The notes below the pieces were generated by a model, which was not told the DNA's origin, did no database searches, and worked only from the letters and a program-made list of their open reading frames with translations. Shown here in pieces: positions 53,692 to 62,321 of a DNA stretch of 64,000 nucleotides (positions are counted from its first letter, which is position 1; every line of letters starts with the position of its first letter). The position numbers and the translations under genes are program-made. The stretch comes from DAMCZI01 sp032095175 (lineage in GTDB: Bacteria; Bacillota; Clostridia; Clostridiales; Caloramatoraceae), in contig DAMCZI010000006.1 of assembly GCA_032095175.1 (NCBI GenBank), positions 62,001 to 126,000 on the forward strand, given 5' to 3'.

Positions 53692-54993
53692 ATGGATAAT
53701 ATTGTGTGTGTATTAGGTAATGAATTTGAATATGATTTTCTATCAGCTTGGATTAAATATAATAGAATTGAAGCTGGTATAAGCCAGGAGGCTTTATCCC
53801 ATGGAATATGCTCAATTAGTCTCTTAAGCTGCTTTGAAAATGGTAGAAAAAAACTTAGAGGTGAGTTAATAGAAGCCCTCTTGAAAAAGCTGAAAATCAC
53901 TGCTATTGTCGGCGCAAAAGATATAGGATTAATCAGACAAAAGTTTCATAAACTGATGTTCCATATAGAAAGCTTTGAATATGAAGCCGCCGAAACAACC
54001 TTCACTGAATTACTTACTTTAGAACCTCTTCTGCGTATTTCACCATATAACATAGAATTTAATATATATAAATTAATGTATAAAATTATGGTTGAAAGAA
54101 AAAATTATAATGAATTAGAAAGCACTATTGGTATATTTGATAAAATCTATAACAGTTTGGACAAAGAGCTCCAGTACATATATCTATTGATTACTGGAAA
54201 GTTTCTCTATGACAATCTTAATCATTCTGAGGGAGTTAACCGTTTAGAAAAAGCCTATTGCCTTAAAGAAACTCCCTGGATAAATTACCGTTTAGGGGTA
54301 GCCTATTGCCTTAATTACGAACACCTAAAAAGCATAGTTTATCTTGAAAAGGCACTGAGTAGTTATTCAATGACTGGGCGATATAGAAATTCACTGGAAT
54401 GTCATAGTTTTTTAGGATCAAGCTACACATTTTTAAAAATGTACAGCAAGGCAGAATTTCATTTAAACTCTGTAATCAATGGTTCAGACTACTTTACATT
54501 AAATAAAAATACATTTGGAGTTTATACCAATCTGGCTAATCTATATTTTAAAATGGGCAGGTATGAAGAAAGTATTTCATATTGTCAGCTTGCTATGAAT
54601 CCACCAAAATCAACCGAAGCTGATAATCAATGGCTGAAAGCAGCATGGCACAGCAGCGAGGAACCCATGCTTGCTGCTTGTATATATGTTGAAGTCCATA
54701 AAAAATTAAATAATGCTTTAAAGTGTAAGGAGATATTTGATAAATATTTGAATTCAGCCTACGAAAACTCGGTTTATTATCATTATCTTAACTCATTGTA
54801 CCTAAGCATTTTTCACTTTAATGATGACATGTTTTACGATGAGATAACTAATACTATATTACCCTTCTACAAAAACATTGGGTATTTATCTATATATAAC
54901 AAACTGCAGCATATGTTAATAAAACACCTTGAATCAAAAAGAAGATACAAAGAAGCAAATAGTATATACAGGAACTTAGTTGAGCTTGAGTAA
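53692..54993 (+). CDS. HTH-TPR regulator (RRNPP-like)
   Basis: 433 residues: a degenerate XRE-type HTH at about 15-60 (IKYNRIEAGISQEALSHGIC, SISLLSCFENGRKKLRGELI) followed by about ten TPR-like helical pairs. This is the layout of peptide-sensing RRNPP/Rgg/PlcR-type regulators. No obvious propeptide gene is next to it; the following 100 bp hold only a terminator. Target unknown. Confidence 0.8.
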   Translation: MDNIVCVLGNEFEYDFLSAWIKYNRIEAGISQEALSHGICSISLLSCFENGRKKLRGELIEALLKKLKITAIVGAKDIGLIRQKFHKLMFHIESFEYEAAETTFTELLTLEPLLRISPYNIEFNIYKLMYKIMVERKNYNELESTIGIFDKIYNSLDKELQYIYLLITGKFLYDNLNHSEGVNRLEKAYCLKETPWINYRLGVAYCLNYEHLKSIVYLEKALSSYSMTGRYRNSLECHSFLGSSYTFLKMYSKAEFHLNSVINGSDYFTLNKNTFGVYTNLANLYFKMGRYEESISYCQLAMNPPKSTEADNQWLKAAWHSSEEPMLAACIYVEVHKKLNNALKCKEIFDKYLNSAYENSVYYHYLNSLYLSIFHFNDDMFYDEITNTILPFYKNIGYLSIYNKLQHMLIKHLESKRRYKEANSIYRNLVELE

Positions 54994-55014
54994 GAGTTTT
55001 AGACACATCACATA

Positions 55015-55053
55015 AAAAATGGACTTACACTCCTTGAGGTAAGCCCATTTTGA
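55015..55053 (+). terminator. Terminator of the TPR regulator gene
   Basis: AAAATGGACTTAC, loop, GTAAGCCCATTTTG. The core CTTACACTCCTTGAGGTAAG is almost the same as in the hairpin at 63827. Confidence 0.7.
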
Positions 55054-55095
55054 TTATTTATTGCAAATACATTGTTAAAGAGAATTCTTAATAAC

Positions 55096-55413
55096 TCATC
55101 TTTTTTTACAAATAGTGTTTCCTAAAACAGCAATTGTTGCTATTACAATAAGATATCCCCATGGTATGAGCCATCGAATCCCGTCCGGTAATTTAAACTC
55201 ATAAGAAATATTAACTGCTGTAATTATTGTAATAATACCAAAGCCAGCACCCATCACACGGCATAATTTCTTTTCATCATACTTTTCTTTTTCTTGTTTA
55301 CAGGTAACATTATACCCTGCAATCAAGAAACTTCCTTTTCCCATCAGCAAAACAATTGATAACACTGCCAACGCACCAACTAACACCCAACCTAACCACA
55401 TTGGCCCATTCAT
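55096..55413 (-). CDS. DUF3784 family membrane protein
   Basis: 105 residues, three membrane helices. The segment GKGSFLIAGYN followed by EKEKYDEKKLCRVMG is the DUF3784 signature. Function unknown. GGAGGG precedes ATG 55413. Confidence 0.82.
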   Translation of the reverse strand: MNGPMWLGWVLVGALAVLSIVLLMGKGSFLIAGYNVTCKQEKEKYDEKKLCRVMGAGFGIITIITAVNISYEFKLPDGIRWLIPWGYLIVIATIAVLGNTICKKR

Positions 55414-55503
55414 TTATTGATCCCTCCAAAAAAAGTTCATCAATAACAGCACGAGTTGCCTTCAATTTTAAGTTCTTCGGCTAAATATTTAACCTCAAAG
55501 TCA

Positions 55504-55545
55504 AGTATAATGGAAAATTATTACAATGTCAAATTTCTTTGACAT
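55504..55545 (-). promoter_or_regulatory. DUF3784 promoter with overlapping inverted repeat
   Basis: TTGACA (55527-55532) and TATACT (55504-55509) on the minus strand, spacer 17 bp. ATGTCAAA/TTTGACAT (55526-55545) covers the -35 box and may be an operator. Confidence 0.55.
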
Positions 55546-55580
55546 TTATTAAAAATATCTTTACCTGTTTTGCAAATTAA

Positions 55581-55640
55581 AAGTGACAGACACCGGAGAG
55601 AGAAGAAAGCAATTTTCCCTTTCTCCTCTCTCCGGTGCCA
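55581..55640. repeat. REP-like hairpin, family iii (longest)
   Basis: GACAGACACCGGAGAGAGAAG pairs with CTTTCTCCTCTCTCCGGTGCC about 15 bases later. It lies between the serpin gene stop side and DUF3784, with a fragment GGGTGTCAGTCACCTT at 55684-55699 directly after the serpin stop. Confidence 0.7.
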
Positions 55641-55704
55641 TAAAGGATTAGACAATGTATATAAGTTTACTTGAGTTTTAATAAGGGTGTCAGTCACCTT
55701 ATCA

Positions 55705-57090
55705 CTAATTATTGGGATTATTCATTGTACCCATAAATAATGGCAATCCTGTCTTATTATCAACAATTGCATAAATAAACGGACAGTTAAGAATTATTCT
55801 ATTTTCAGGAAATGCACAACCCTTATTCATTTCAACTATTGTTAATGCCCCTGCTTTTGTACCCATAGCATCCACCTGAATAAACGTCTTATGCTTTACA
55901 TCATTAATAAATATATCTTTGTCACTATTCATTTTACTAAAATCTGCAGCAACAGAATTAAAGCAATCCCTTAAGCCCATAACCTTAAGGGGTTTGACAA
56001 GGCTTAAATTATATTCCGACTTAAATTTAGGAATCCCTGTTATAACAGCTTCATTGGTTTTATTTTTTATAAGTGATAAAAATTTTTCACCTGTCAGGGA
56101 TGATACATAGCTATCAATGCTAACCCCCTCATTAGGAAGCAGCGCAACAAAGCTATACTTGTTATCCTTATATGGTTTAATAAAACCCTGAGCTGTATCG
56201 TCCTTTATATAAGCACTTTCTGTTGAATACATAAATTCTGTTGAAACTTTCTTTCCATTAATAAGCTCAAAATCATCTCTTTTTATTTGCCTACTAGGAT
56301 ATTGCTCCTGCCAATCAGCTTCAAAATATATGGCATTTATCAAATACATTACTGTTTCAGGATCAATTTTATCTATGATTTTATCTATAAGATTATCTGT
56401 GTTGGATTTTACCCAGTTGTTTATATTTTTCACTGTTTGGGGTGAACTAAAATCATCTGTAAATACTGCTGCGTTGTAATAATCAGCATTTGTCTGCAGA
56501 AAGCTCCTATTTACATTTACCTTATCAAGTGCATACCATATGGAATTTGCTATATGGAGTTTTCCAGATCTTCCATCATTCAATTTTTTCATGTAACTGT
56601 AGTTGTACCTATTAATATCCTCAATATCTATATTATATTTACCTAACACCGACTCAAATTCCCTAAGTGTATTTTCTTTTCCTCCATTTGCCGTCATTGA
56701 AAGAGCAAGATAAACCGATAATGGAGAAACAAGAGAATTCTCCCCTCTCTTAATAGAATTTTTAAAAAGTTCAATATCGAAATCTGCTTGGGATTTAATA
56801 AAGTCGTCTTTTATTTCTACAACTTCTACCTTTGCAGGAGTTATTCCCTTCATCAAATCCTTAGCACTAACTATAAGCCCTGTATTGCTTCCAAAAATAT
56901 TTGAAAACATCATAAAGAATATAACTGCTGCTGCAACAGTTGGAATGCTTAGAATTTTAAATATCCTCGCTTTTCTTTTTTTCTTTTCAATTGCTGCACT
57001 TTGAATTATCTTATTTTTAGTTTCAGTTGAAATATCTATCTTATCTAAGTTTATATCAATAATATTTTTTAGATCTTCAAGCTTCTTCAA
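55705..57090 (-). CDS. Membrane-anchored serpin with anti-sigma-like N-terminus
   Basis: 461 residues. Start TTG 57090 has GGAGG at seven bases. About 42 charged cytoplasmic residues come first, then one membrane helix (about 43-66, KILSIPTVAAAVIFFMMFSN), so the serpin domain (about 95-461) faces outside. Serpin motifs: LVSPLSVYLALSMTANGGKE, LHIANSIWYALDKV, TVMYLINAIYFEADW, the hinge MGTKAGALTIVEMNKG and the ending CPFIYAIVDNKTGLPLFMG. The hinge G-T-x-A-G-A-x-T is close to that of inhibitory serpins. It lies 2 bp after the ECF sigma gene, in the place of an anti-sigma gene. Confidence 0.88.
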   Translation of the reverse strand: MKKLEDLKNIIDINLDKIDISTETKNKIIQSAAIEKKKRKARIFKILSIPTVAAAVIFFMMFSNIFGSNTGLIVSAKDLMKGITPAKVEVVEIKDDFIKSQADFDIELFKNSIKRGENSLVSPLSVYLALSMTANGGKENTLREFESVLGKYNIDIEDINRYNYSYMKKLNDGRSGKLHIANSIWYALDKVNVNRSFLQTNADYYNAAVFTDDFSSPQTVKNINNWVKSNTDNLIDKIIDKIDPETVMYLINAIYFEADWQEQYPSRQIKRDDFELINGKKVSTEFMYSTESAYIKDDTAQGFIKPYKDNKYSFVALLPNEGVSIDSYVSSLTGEKFLSLIKNKTNEAVITGIPKFKSEYNLSLVKPLKVMGLRDCFNSVAADFSKMNSDKDIFINDVKHKTFIQVDAMGTKAGALTIVEMNKGCAFPENRIILNCPFIYAIVDNKTGLPLFMGTMNNPNN

Positions 57091-57092
57091 TC

Positions 57093-57614
57093 TTATTCCT
57101 CCTTTAACATATTTTTTAACAAATCCCTTGCTCTTTTTAGCCTCACCGATATTGTGCCTTCCTTCTCCTTTAGAATTTCAGCTATTTCTGCTGTCTTTAA
57201 ATCCTTATAATAGTAAAGTAATATAACTTCCCTATAAATTTCAGGAAGGGAATATACAGCATTTAAAAGTACTATGGAATCATCATCTCTATAATCTGAT
57301 GCTGCTTCATCATCAGAGGCATAGGCCAGGGATATGTATTCATTATTTAAAAGCTGTTTATACAATGGCTTTCTTAAATAATTCTTGCATACATTTATTG
57401 CAATCTTCGTTATCCATGTTTTCTCGCTGCTCTGGTTTTTAAAGGTTCCATATTTTAAATATGCTTTTGTCAGAGTTTCCTGAACAGCATCTTCAGCAAG
57501 ATGATAATCCTTTAAATATATATAACATAATCTCATCAAGCTTTTACTATAACTATCAATAAATCTATTTATATCTGGTTTTTCATTTTGCGCCGGCCAT
57601 AAATTAAAAACCAT
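57093..57614 (-). CDS. ECF-type RNA polymerase sigma factor
   Basis: 173 residues. Region 2: FIDSYSKSLMRLCYIYLKDY, HLAEDAVQETLTKAYLKYGT, EKTWITKIAINVCKNYLRK. Region 4: LPEIYREVILLYYYKDLKTA, EIAEILKEKEGTISVRLKRA. It directs polymerase to a private promoter set. First gene of a two-gene unit with the membrane serpin, which suggests that the serpin protein controls it. Confidence 0.93.
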   Translation of the reverse strand: MVFNLWPAQNEKPDINRFIDSYSKSLMRLCYIYLKDYHLAEDAVQETLTKAYLKYGTFKNQSSEKTWITKIAINVCKNYLRKPLYKQLLNNEYISLAYASDDEAASDYRDDDSIVLLNAVYSLPEIYREVILLYYYKDLKTAEIAEILKEKEGTISVRLKRARDLLKNMLKEE

Positions 57615-57636
57615 TTTATCACCCTCTTCTACTTAT

Positions 57637-57666
57637 TAGACACTGGAAATATATGAAATCTTACAA
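57637..57666 (-). promoter_or_regulatory. Candidate ECF-type promoter for the sigma/serpin pair
   Basis: On the minus strand TGTAAG (57661-57666) and GTCTAA (57637-57642) with 18 bp between. This resembles ECF promoters (TGTAAC / CGTCTAA), which would fit autoregulation. Confidence 0.4.
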
Positions 57667-57777
57667 TCATAAATTATAGCAAAATCAAATTTTATAAGCT
57701 ACACTAAGTAGTAAAAGAAAGCATTTTAGTAAAACATCATCCTCTAATTAAAATAGAGTTAAATTTTATTTTCCTAA

Positions 57778-57806
57778 TGAAACATTTTTCCACTCTCTAT
57801 CGTGTT
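57778..57806 (+). promoter_or_regulatory. ECF-type promoter upstream of the truncated sigma gene
   Basis: TGAAAC (57778-57783), 17 bp, CGTGTT (57801-57806): the classic AAC/CGT layout of ECF promoters. AAAGGGG follows at good distance before ATG 57830. Confidence 0.6.
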
Positions 57807-57829
57807 GTATATGAAAGGGGAATCAATAA

Positions 57830-58024
57830 ATGCAAAACCAATCAATTGATATGGATAATTATATTTCTTATATAGTTGAAAAATACTCTGATATGGTTTT
57901 AAGACTTGCTTTTACATATCTTAAAAATATGTCTGATGCGCAGGATGTATGCCAAAATGTTTTTATAAAGATTTTTGAGCAAAACAAAACCTTTGTTGAT
58001 TCGGAACATGAAAAAGCTTGGTAG
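57830..58024 (+). pseudogene. Truncated ECF sigma factor (region 2 only)
   Basis: The 64 codons read YISYIVEKYSDMVLRLAFTY, LKNMSDAQDVCQNVFIKIFE, and end at SEHEKAW stop. The intact family continues (K-A-W-L-x-R-V-A-x-N) into regions 2.4 and 4. Everything after the Trp is missing, and family iii repeat sequence begins about 70 bp further. A remnant, although region 2.1-2.3 is intact and its promoter and ribosome site look functional. Confidence 0.75.
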
Positions 58025-58097
58025 AAATACAATAAAAATTGAATCTGATGAAAATTTTTTTTATACAGGCAGGCTGCTAGAATAAAATCCTCCTTTC

Positions 58098-58180
58098 TCC
58101 GGTGCCTGGCACCTTTACCAAGGGTGCCAGGAATATCACATAACATTCAAAATGTAATATTCCTGGCACCTGACCCAGTT
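58098..58180. repeat. Double REP-like hairpin, family iii
   Basis: GGTGCCTGGCACC is a perfect 13-bp palindrome; then GGTGCCAGGAATATCACAT pairs with the distant ATGTAATATTCCTGGCACC. It sits between the truncated sigma gene and the MerR stop. Confidence 0.75.
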
Positions 58181-59704
58181 TTATACCTCAACTATAGGTA
58201 TATATAATTCTATTTTATCTACATTTCCACCATCTTTTCTATATTCTCTTTCAAGGCAGTAATTAAAATCCACTTTACATTTAAACTTTGATACATAGTC
58301 AACTGCAGCTTTATAAAGCTTTTGGCTGGGTAATTTTTTTCTAGTAACTATTTCTGGAGATATCCACACACTAAATACTAAATACTCTCTTTCCGGTAAA
58401 ACCTGCTCCACCAATTCTTCTGGATAACTTTCAAAGGACTGTTTTATCTCTACAGCTGCAAAAACCTTAGAAACAAATCCTCCCTTTAAATCAAGATAAA
58501 AAGGTAGTGGAGACTGTGTATCCCCATAAATCAAAGTAAAAGTATTGTTGCCAGCATTCATTCTTTGCTGAAAGTCTTTTCCTGTTCTATATATACATTG
58601 AGCCAACTTATACCATGGAACATGCTTTTTCCATGGTAGAGTTTTTTCCTTTTGATCAATAAAGCATCCTGCTAAATTTATATCATGTAATACTACTTTT
58701 TGGGGCTCTAGTTCCAGTACTATATCTGATATGCCAGAGCTACTGGTGATATCTTCCTTTGTCATCCTCTTGATTGGCAGAAGTAAATCCAGCTGTCTTT
58801 TTGTTTCTTCAATTTCCTTGGAGTTAAAAAAATTATAATCCAAGCATTCTTCAAGATAATATCTCATTTTTTCTGGTTGAAAGTCCGACTCAAAATCTTC
58901 ATTATCCCTAACCCATTCCTGAAGTTGGTCCCAACGCTCCCCTATCATAGGTAAATATGTTGGTAAAGCTGCAAATAAGCCTCCATGGAATTCCTTTCTT
59001 TCAAAGGGCTTAGTGACTTCAAAATCTTCCGGAACCACCACCCACATTTCATAGCCATATTCTCCTCTTGAATTGTTAAAGCCAAAGCCAAGATGTCTAA
59101 ATCCAGGTTTCTCATCCAAAGAATACTCCTTAATTAGACTAGTTACCTTATCCCCGCAATCATTTTCTGGAGAATCACCAACAACAGAATAACTTGCAAC
59201 TATCAATCTTGGCAGATTGACAATTTTTACATCAGCGTTAAATTGGCTTGAAATAGACATATTCTTTTCCCTCTCCGAGAGTACAATTTCGAGTGCTTCC
59301 TTAAGCTTAAGAATGGCAGAATTTCCTGGTACATCAAGATATTTAAATGCATTGTCTAGGCTCTGATGCGATTTTATTATCATAATAAGCTGTTCTAAAA
59401 CTATTCCTAAAGCCTTCAATTCATCTGCTTTATGATTTGTTTCTTCAAGATGCCTTGTTAATGCATCTATAGCTACAGTCAGCTCGCCTGTTAAAAATAT
59501 ACTATGGATATCTCGTATAGGTAGCTCAAGCATACGCAGTATTATAATCTGCCTTATTCTTTTAATGTTATTCTCATCATAATGCCTATATCCATTATCC
59601 ATTCGGCAGCTCTTTAATATTCCAACCTCTTCCCAATAACGAAGAGTCCTGTTGGAAATATTATAATTTGAAGCAACTTCGCCAATCTTTAGCACAGCAC
59701 TCAC
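58181..59704 (-). CDS. MerR family regulator with two effector-binding-like domains
   Basis: 507 residues. HTH at 1-70 (LKIGEVASNYNISNRTLRYW, MDNGYRHYDENNIKRIRQII), a coiled linker at about 75-150, then two tandem GyrI/AraC-effector-like domains: about 160-300 (IVNLPRLIVASYSVVGDSPE, YEMWVVVPEDFEVTKPF) and about 335-507 (VVLHDINLAGCFIDQKEKTL, EYLVFSVWISPEIVTRKKLP). Most MerR-GyrI proteins have one such domain. The effector is probably a small hydrophobic cation or drug. It likely controls its own promoter, which has MerR form. Confidence 0.87.
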   Translation of the reverse strand: MSAVLKIGEVASNYNISNRTLRYWEEVGILKSCRMDNGYRHYDENNIKRIRQIIILRMLELPIRDIHSIFLTGELTVAIDALTRHLEETNHKADELKALGIVLEQLIMIIKSHQSLDNAFKYLDVPGNSAILKLKEALEIVLSEREKNMSISSQFNADVKIVNLPRLIVASYSVVGDSPENDCGDKVTSLIKEYSLDEKPGFRHLGFGFNNSRGEYGYEMWVVVPEDFEVTKPFERKEFHGGLFAALPTYLPMIGERWDQLQEWVRDNEDFESDFQPEKMRYYLEECLDYNFFNSKEIEETKRQLDLLLPIKRMTKEDITSSSGISDIVLELEPQKVVLHDINLAGCFIDQKEKTLPWKKHVPWYKLAQCIYRTGKDFQQRMNAGNNTFTLIYGDTQSPLPFYLDLKGGFVSKVFAAVEIKQSFESYPEELVEQVLPEREYLVFSVWISPEIVTRKKLPSQKLYKAAVDYVSKFKCKVDFNYCLEREYRKDGGNVDKIELYIPIVEV

Positions 59705-59716
59705 CTCTCTATCTAA

Positions 59717-59747
59717 AGTCTAGACCTTTACGCAGAGTAAATGTCAA
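59717..59747 (-). promoter_or_regulatory. MerR-type promoter with 19-bp spacer and dyad
   Basis: On the minus strand TTGACA (59742-59747) and TAGACT (59717-59722) are 19 bp apart. TTTACTCTGCGTAAAG in the spacer is an inverted repeat (TTTAC/GTAAA). Overlong spacers with a central dyad are the hallmark of MerR-activated promoters. Confidence 0.8.
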
Positions 59748-59881
59748 TAATCTATTTCAAAAAAAATTAACTCCTATACTTTATTAAATTATACACATGA
59801 TAAGTTTACAAAGTAAATATATTCCATATACGTAGATGAAATCTTTTATAGTATTTTTTCTAACTCACTTTCTTCGTAATA

Positions 59882-59926
59882 TCAGGCACATCACATATCA
59901 CATTAAAATGTGATATGTGATGTGCC
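59882..59926. repeat. Perfect long palindromic hairpin, REP-like
   Basis: AGGCACATCACATATCACAT pairs completely with ATGTGATATGTGATGTGCCT. It lies 4 bp after the XRE-methyltransferase stop. A diverged copy (CCAGACACATCACCTATCAC) is at 62924. Confidence 0.8.
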
Positions 59927-59929
59927 TAT

Positions 59930-61045
59930 TTATTTTATTCCATATGCAATTAATAAGCCATGTACCTTTAGAAACGATTTTCTATTATCAGTGTTTCTAA
60001 AGTATTCTGCTATTTTAGACTGCATTTTAATATAGGCTTCTGCCTCAGTTCTGTCAATTCCTCGACTCATAAATCTTTCAATTATGCTTTCTTGTTCTGA
60101 TATGCTTAAAGCTCTGTCCCATCCATGAATTTCAATAAAATCTTGTACTTTTTCCTCGTAATCCTGCATATCGGGATTTACATACATTACTTTATCATCC
60201 ATACGAATATCAATATCATGCAAGCCTAACTGCTGCATATAAAAGGGCAGCCTCATCCCAATGGCATAATCTCTACCTTCACATTCCAATTCTTTTTTCC
60301 ATACCTTATGAAAATCAAAGGCTGTACAGAGATAATCATAACCAATGTCATCAATGTATATTCCATCATTCTCAAATTCCCTGTTAACATCTACACAAAC
60401 AACAAGACCATCTTTCTTAACAGAAGCCACCATTTTTTTTAATACTTCAATTGGTTTATTCATATGTCTTAATCCGGCCTGACAGATGGCCATATCATAC
60501 TTTTTATATGTTTCGAGAGAATATATATCTGATTCAATAAAATTTACATTAAACTTGGTATTAGCAAAATTAAGTTTGGCTTTATCAGTAAAATATTCAT
60601 TATCAACTCCTGTATAAGTGCTCCCCTTAGGTAAAATCTCAAGTAACTTCATACCTAAATAACCTTCTCCACACCTAAAATCAATAACATCGATTGGTGA
60701 TTCTAAATGCCAAACATTTTTTACAAGAAAACTTAGGTAATCATCGTTCCAAAAGTGTTTTCTATTTTTATAAAGTTTATCAGTCTTTCCGTTCCAACTA
60801 TCACGATTATCTGTGTTGCTTGGTATGTATGCTTGCTGTCGCAGTGGCTTTAGACCCAACAATTCATCTACAGAAACATTAAAATACTCAGCTATACTTG
60901 GCAATAAGGTAATATCAGGCATTGTTATACCAGTTTCCCACTTACTAACTGATTGAAAAGATACACCTAGTACATCTGCTAAATCCTGCTGTCCTATTCC
61001 CCTATCTTTCCTCAATTCTGCTATTTTAAGCTTAACTGTTGTCAT
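59930..61045 (-). CDS. XRE-HTH / SAM-methyltransferase fusion
   Basis: 371 residues. Residues 1-65 are an HTH_3 domain (ELRKDRGIGQQDLADVLGVS, FQSVSKWETGITMPDITLLP). Residues about 110-250 are a class I methyltransferase: VIDFRCGEGYLGMKLLEILP (motif I, with Arg in place of the first Gly), TYTGVDNEYF, YDMAICQAGLRHMNKPIEVL and KDGLVVCVD. The C-terminal 100 residues are helical. The HTH may make this a regulator sensitive to SAM or its target. ATG 61045 follows AAGGAG. Confidence 0.86.
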   Translation of the reverse strand: MTTVKLKIAELRKDRGIGQQDLADVLGVSFQSVSKWETGITMPDITLLPSIAEYFNVSVDELLGLKPLRQQAYIPSNTDNRDSWNGKTDKLYKNRKHFWNDDYLSFLVKNVWHLESPIDVIDFRCGEGYLGMKLLEILPKGSTYTGVDNEYFTDKAKLNFANTKFNVNFIESDIYSLETYKKYDMAICQAGLRHMNKPIEVLKKMVASVKKDGLVVCVDVNREFENDGIYIDDIGYDYLCTAFDFHKVWKKELECEGRDYAIGMRLPFYMQQLGLHDIDIRMDDKVMYVNPDMQDYEEKVQDFIEIHGWDRALSISEQESIIERFMSRGIDRTEAEAYIKMQSKIAEYFRNTDNRKSFLKVHGLLIAYGIK

Positions 61046-61233
61046 ATAAATCACTCCTTGAATTTAATAACTTAATGCTAACATAACAATTCAGTCAAAC
61101 CCATAACGCAACATGCGAATTAACTCGCATGTTAGTTGAAAAATAATTTTTCTTTTTGTTCTACTAATGCATAAAAATTAAATGCTATAACCTATTATAA
61201 TATCTATCTACATTAAAAACAGTATAAAATATA

Positions 61234-61262
61234 GGCCTACAATTTGATGTAAGCCCTTTTTT
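61234..61262 (+). terminator. Stand-alone hairpin with T-run (plus strand)
   Basis: GGCCTAC, loop, GTAAGCC then CTTTTTT. Same hairpin group as 55015 and 63825. No plus-strand gene ends here, so it may be a leftover from a lost gene. Confidence 0.45.
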
Positions 61263-61341
61263 GATAATTTATTGCAAATTAGTTTGTACTTCTTATATTT
61301 AAAATACTATCGTAATTCTCATTTTTATCTAGATTAAAGCA

Positions 61342-61833
61342 TTACTGTCCTATAATATCTAATGCAAATTTTACTGTTTCATCCTTTGATAGTAAGGTAG
61401 TATCAATAATACTTGCTCCAAGTTTATGGTAATCATCCATAGGTTCAGGGAAATTGGCTTGTTCATCCCTTCTGCCATCTAACTTCATTCTCTCAATATG
61501 CTGTTCTCTATCACAAACCAGAGCAATTTTTCTTATATCTAATGCCAAATCAGATAGAGGTTCTGTAATCAAATCAAACATCCATGCCCTACTCATTACC
61601 CAACTAAATAATACAATATCAATATTTTTATTTTCCAAATATCCACGTAAAATACGCAAAAATGAACCTTCTACATACCTCTTCTGTTCTGCTGTTTTTG
61701 ATATCCATGGATTTATCATCCAACACCAATCTGAATCAAGCCATGCACACCCATTTATTGACTTAAATAATTCTCTACATAATGTAGACTTACCAACACC
61801 TGGTGCTCCAGTCACTAAGATAAGTTTCTTCAA
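61342..61833 (-). CDS. P-loop nucleotide kinase-like protein
   Basis: 163 residues: Walker A LILVTGAPGVGKSTLCREL, acidic strand INGCAWLDSDWCWMINPW, and an LID-like LVCDREQHIERMKLDGRRDE. It resembles small AAA_33/shikimate kinase-like enzymes; the substrate is unknown. TTG 61833 is favoured since GAGGAGG lies just upstream; the frame is open to 61848 but overlaps that site. Confidence 0.78.
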   Translation of the reverse strand: MKKLILVTGAPGVGKSTLCRELFKSINGCAWLDSDWCWMINPWISKTAEQKRYVEGSFLRILRGYLENKNIDIVLFSWVMSRAWMFDLITEPLSDLALDIRKIALVCDREQHIERMKLDGRRDEQANFPEPMDDYHKLGASIIDTTLLSKDETVKFALDIIGQ

Positions 61834-61844
61834 TTTTATCCTCC

Positions 61845-62321
61845 TCAATCAATACATGATTTTTCCATAAAATGAGCTGTGCCATTTTCTAAAAAGCCAC
61901 ATTTTTCATACAGCATTTTTGCATTTAAATTTTCTGTATTCACATATAAACGAATACCTACGGATGCTGTTGTATTTAACAATTCATCAGCTTTTTTCAT
62001 TAGTTTGCCTGCAATACCTTGTTTTCGATATGTTGGTTCTACCCATAGCTCATCAACATATATATGTCCTAGCCCCTTAAGCCTACCTACCTTTGGCATA
62101 TATACTATTGAAATCCAACCGACGAATTTTTCCCTATCCATTGCAGCATAAACAGATAAATTAGGATTTGCAAGAGCCAAATATTCAGCACTGAAATTAT
62201 CCTCTGCTGCATTTGATTTTTCAGTATTTGTTCTTTCCCTTCCATTCATACGCCAAAACACCATATCATCAAACATATAATAGTTTTGACTATCTACCTT
62301 TACTATTTTAATTTCTTTCAT
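61845..62321 (-). CDS. GNAT N-acetyltransferase
   Basis: 158 residues; HIYVDELWVEPTYRKQGIAG (acetyl-CoA loop R-x-x-G-I-A-G), IRLYVNTENLNAKMLYEKCG. Acceptor unknown. Its 3' end lies directly before the kinase gene, so the two are likely co-transcribed. Confidence 0.87.
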   Translation of the reverse strand: MKEIKIVKVDSQNYYMFDDMVFWRMNGRERTNTEKSNAAEDNFSAEYLALANPNLSVYAAMDREKFVGWISIVYMPKVGRLKGLGHIYVDELWVEPTYRKQGIAGKLMKKADELLNTTASVGIRLYVNTENLNAKMLYEKCGFLENGTAHFMEKSCID

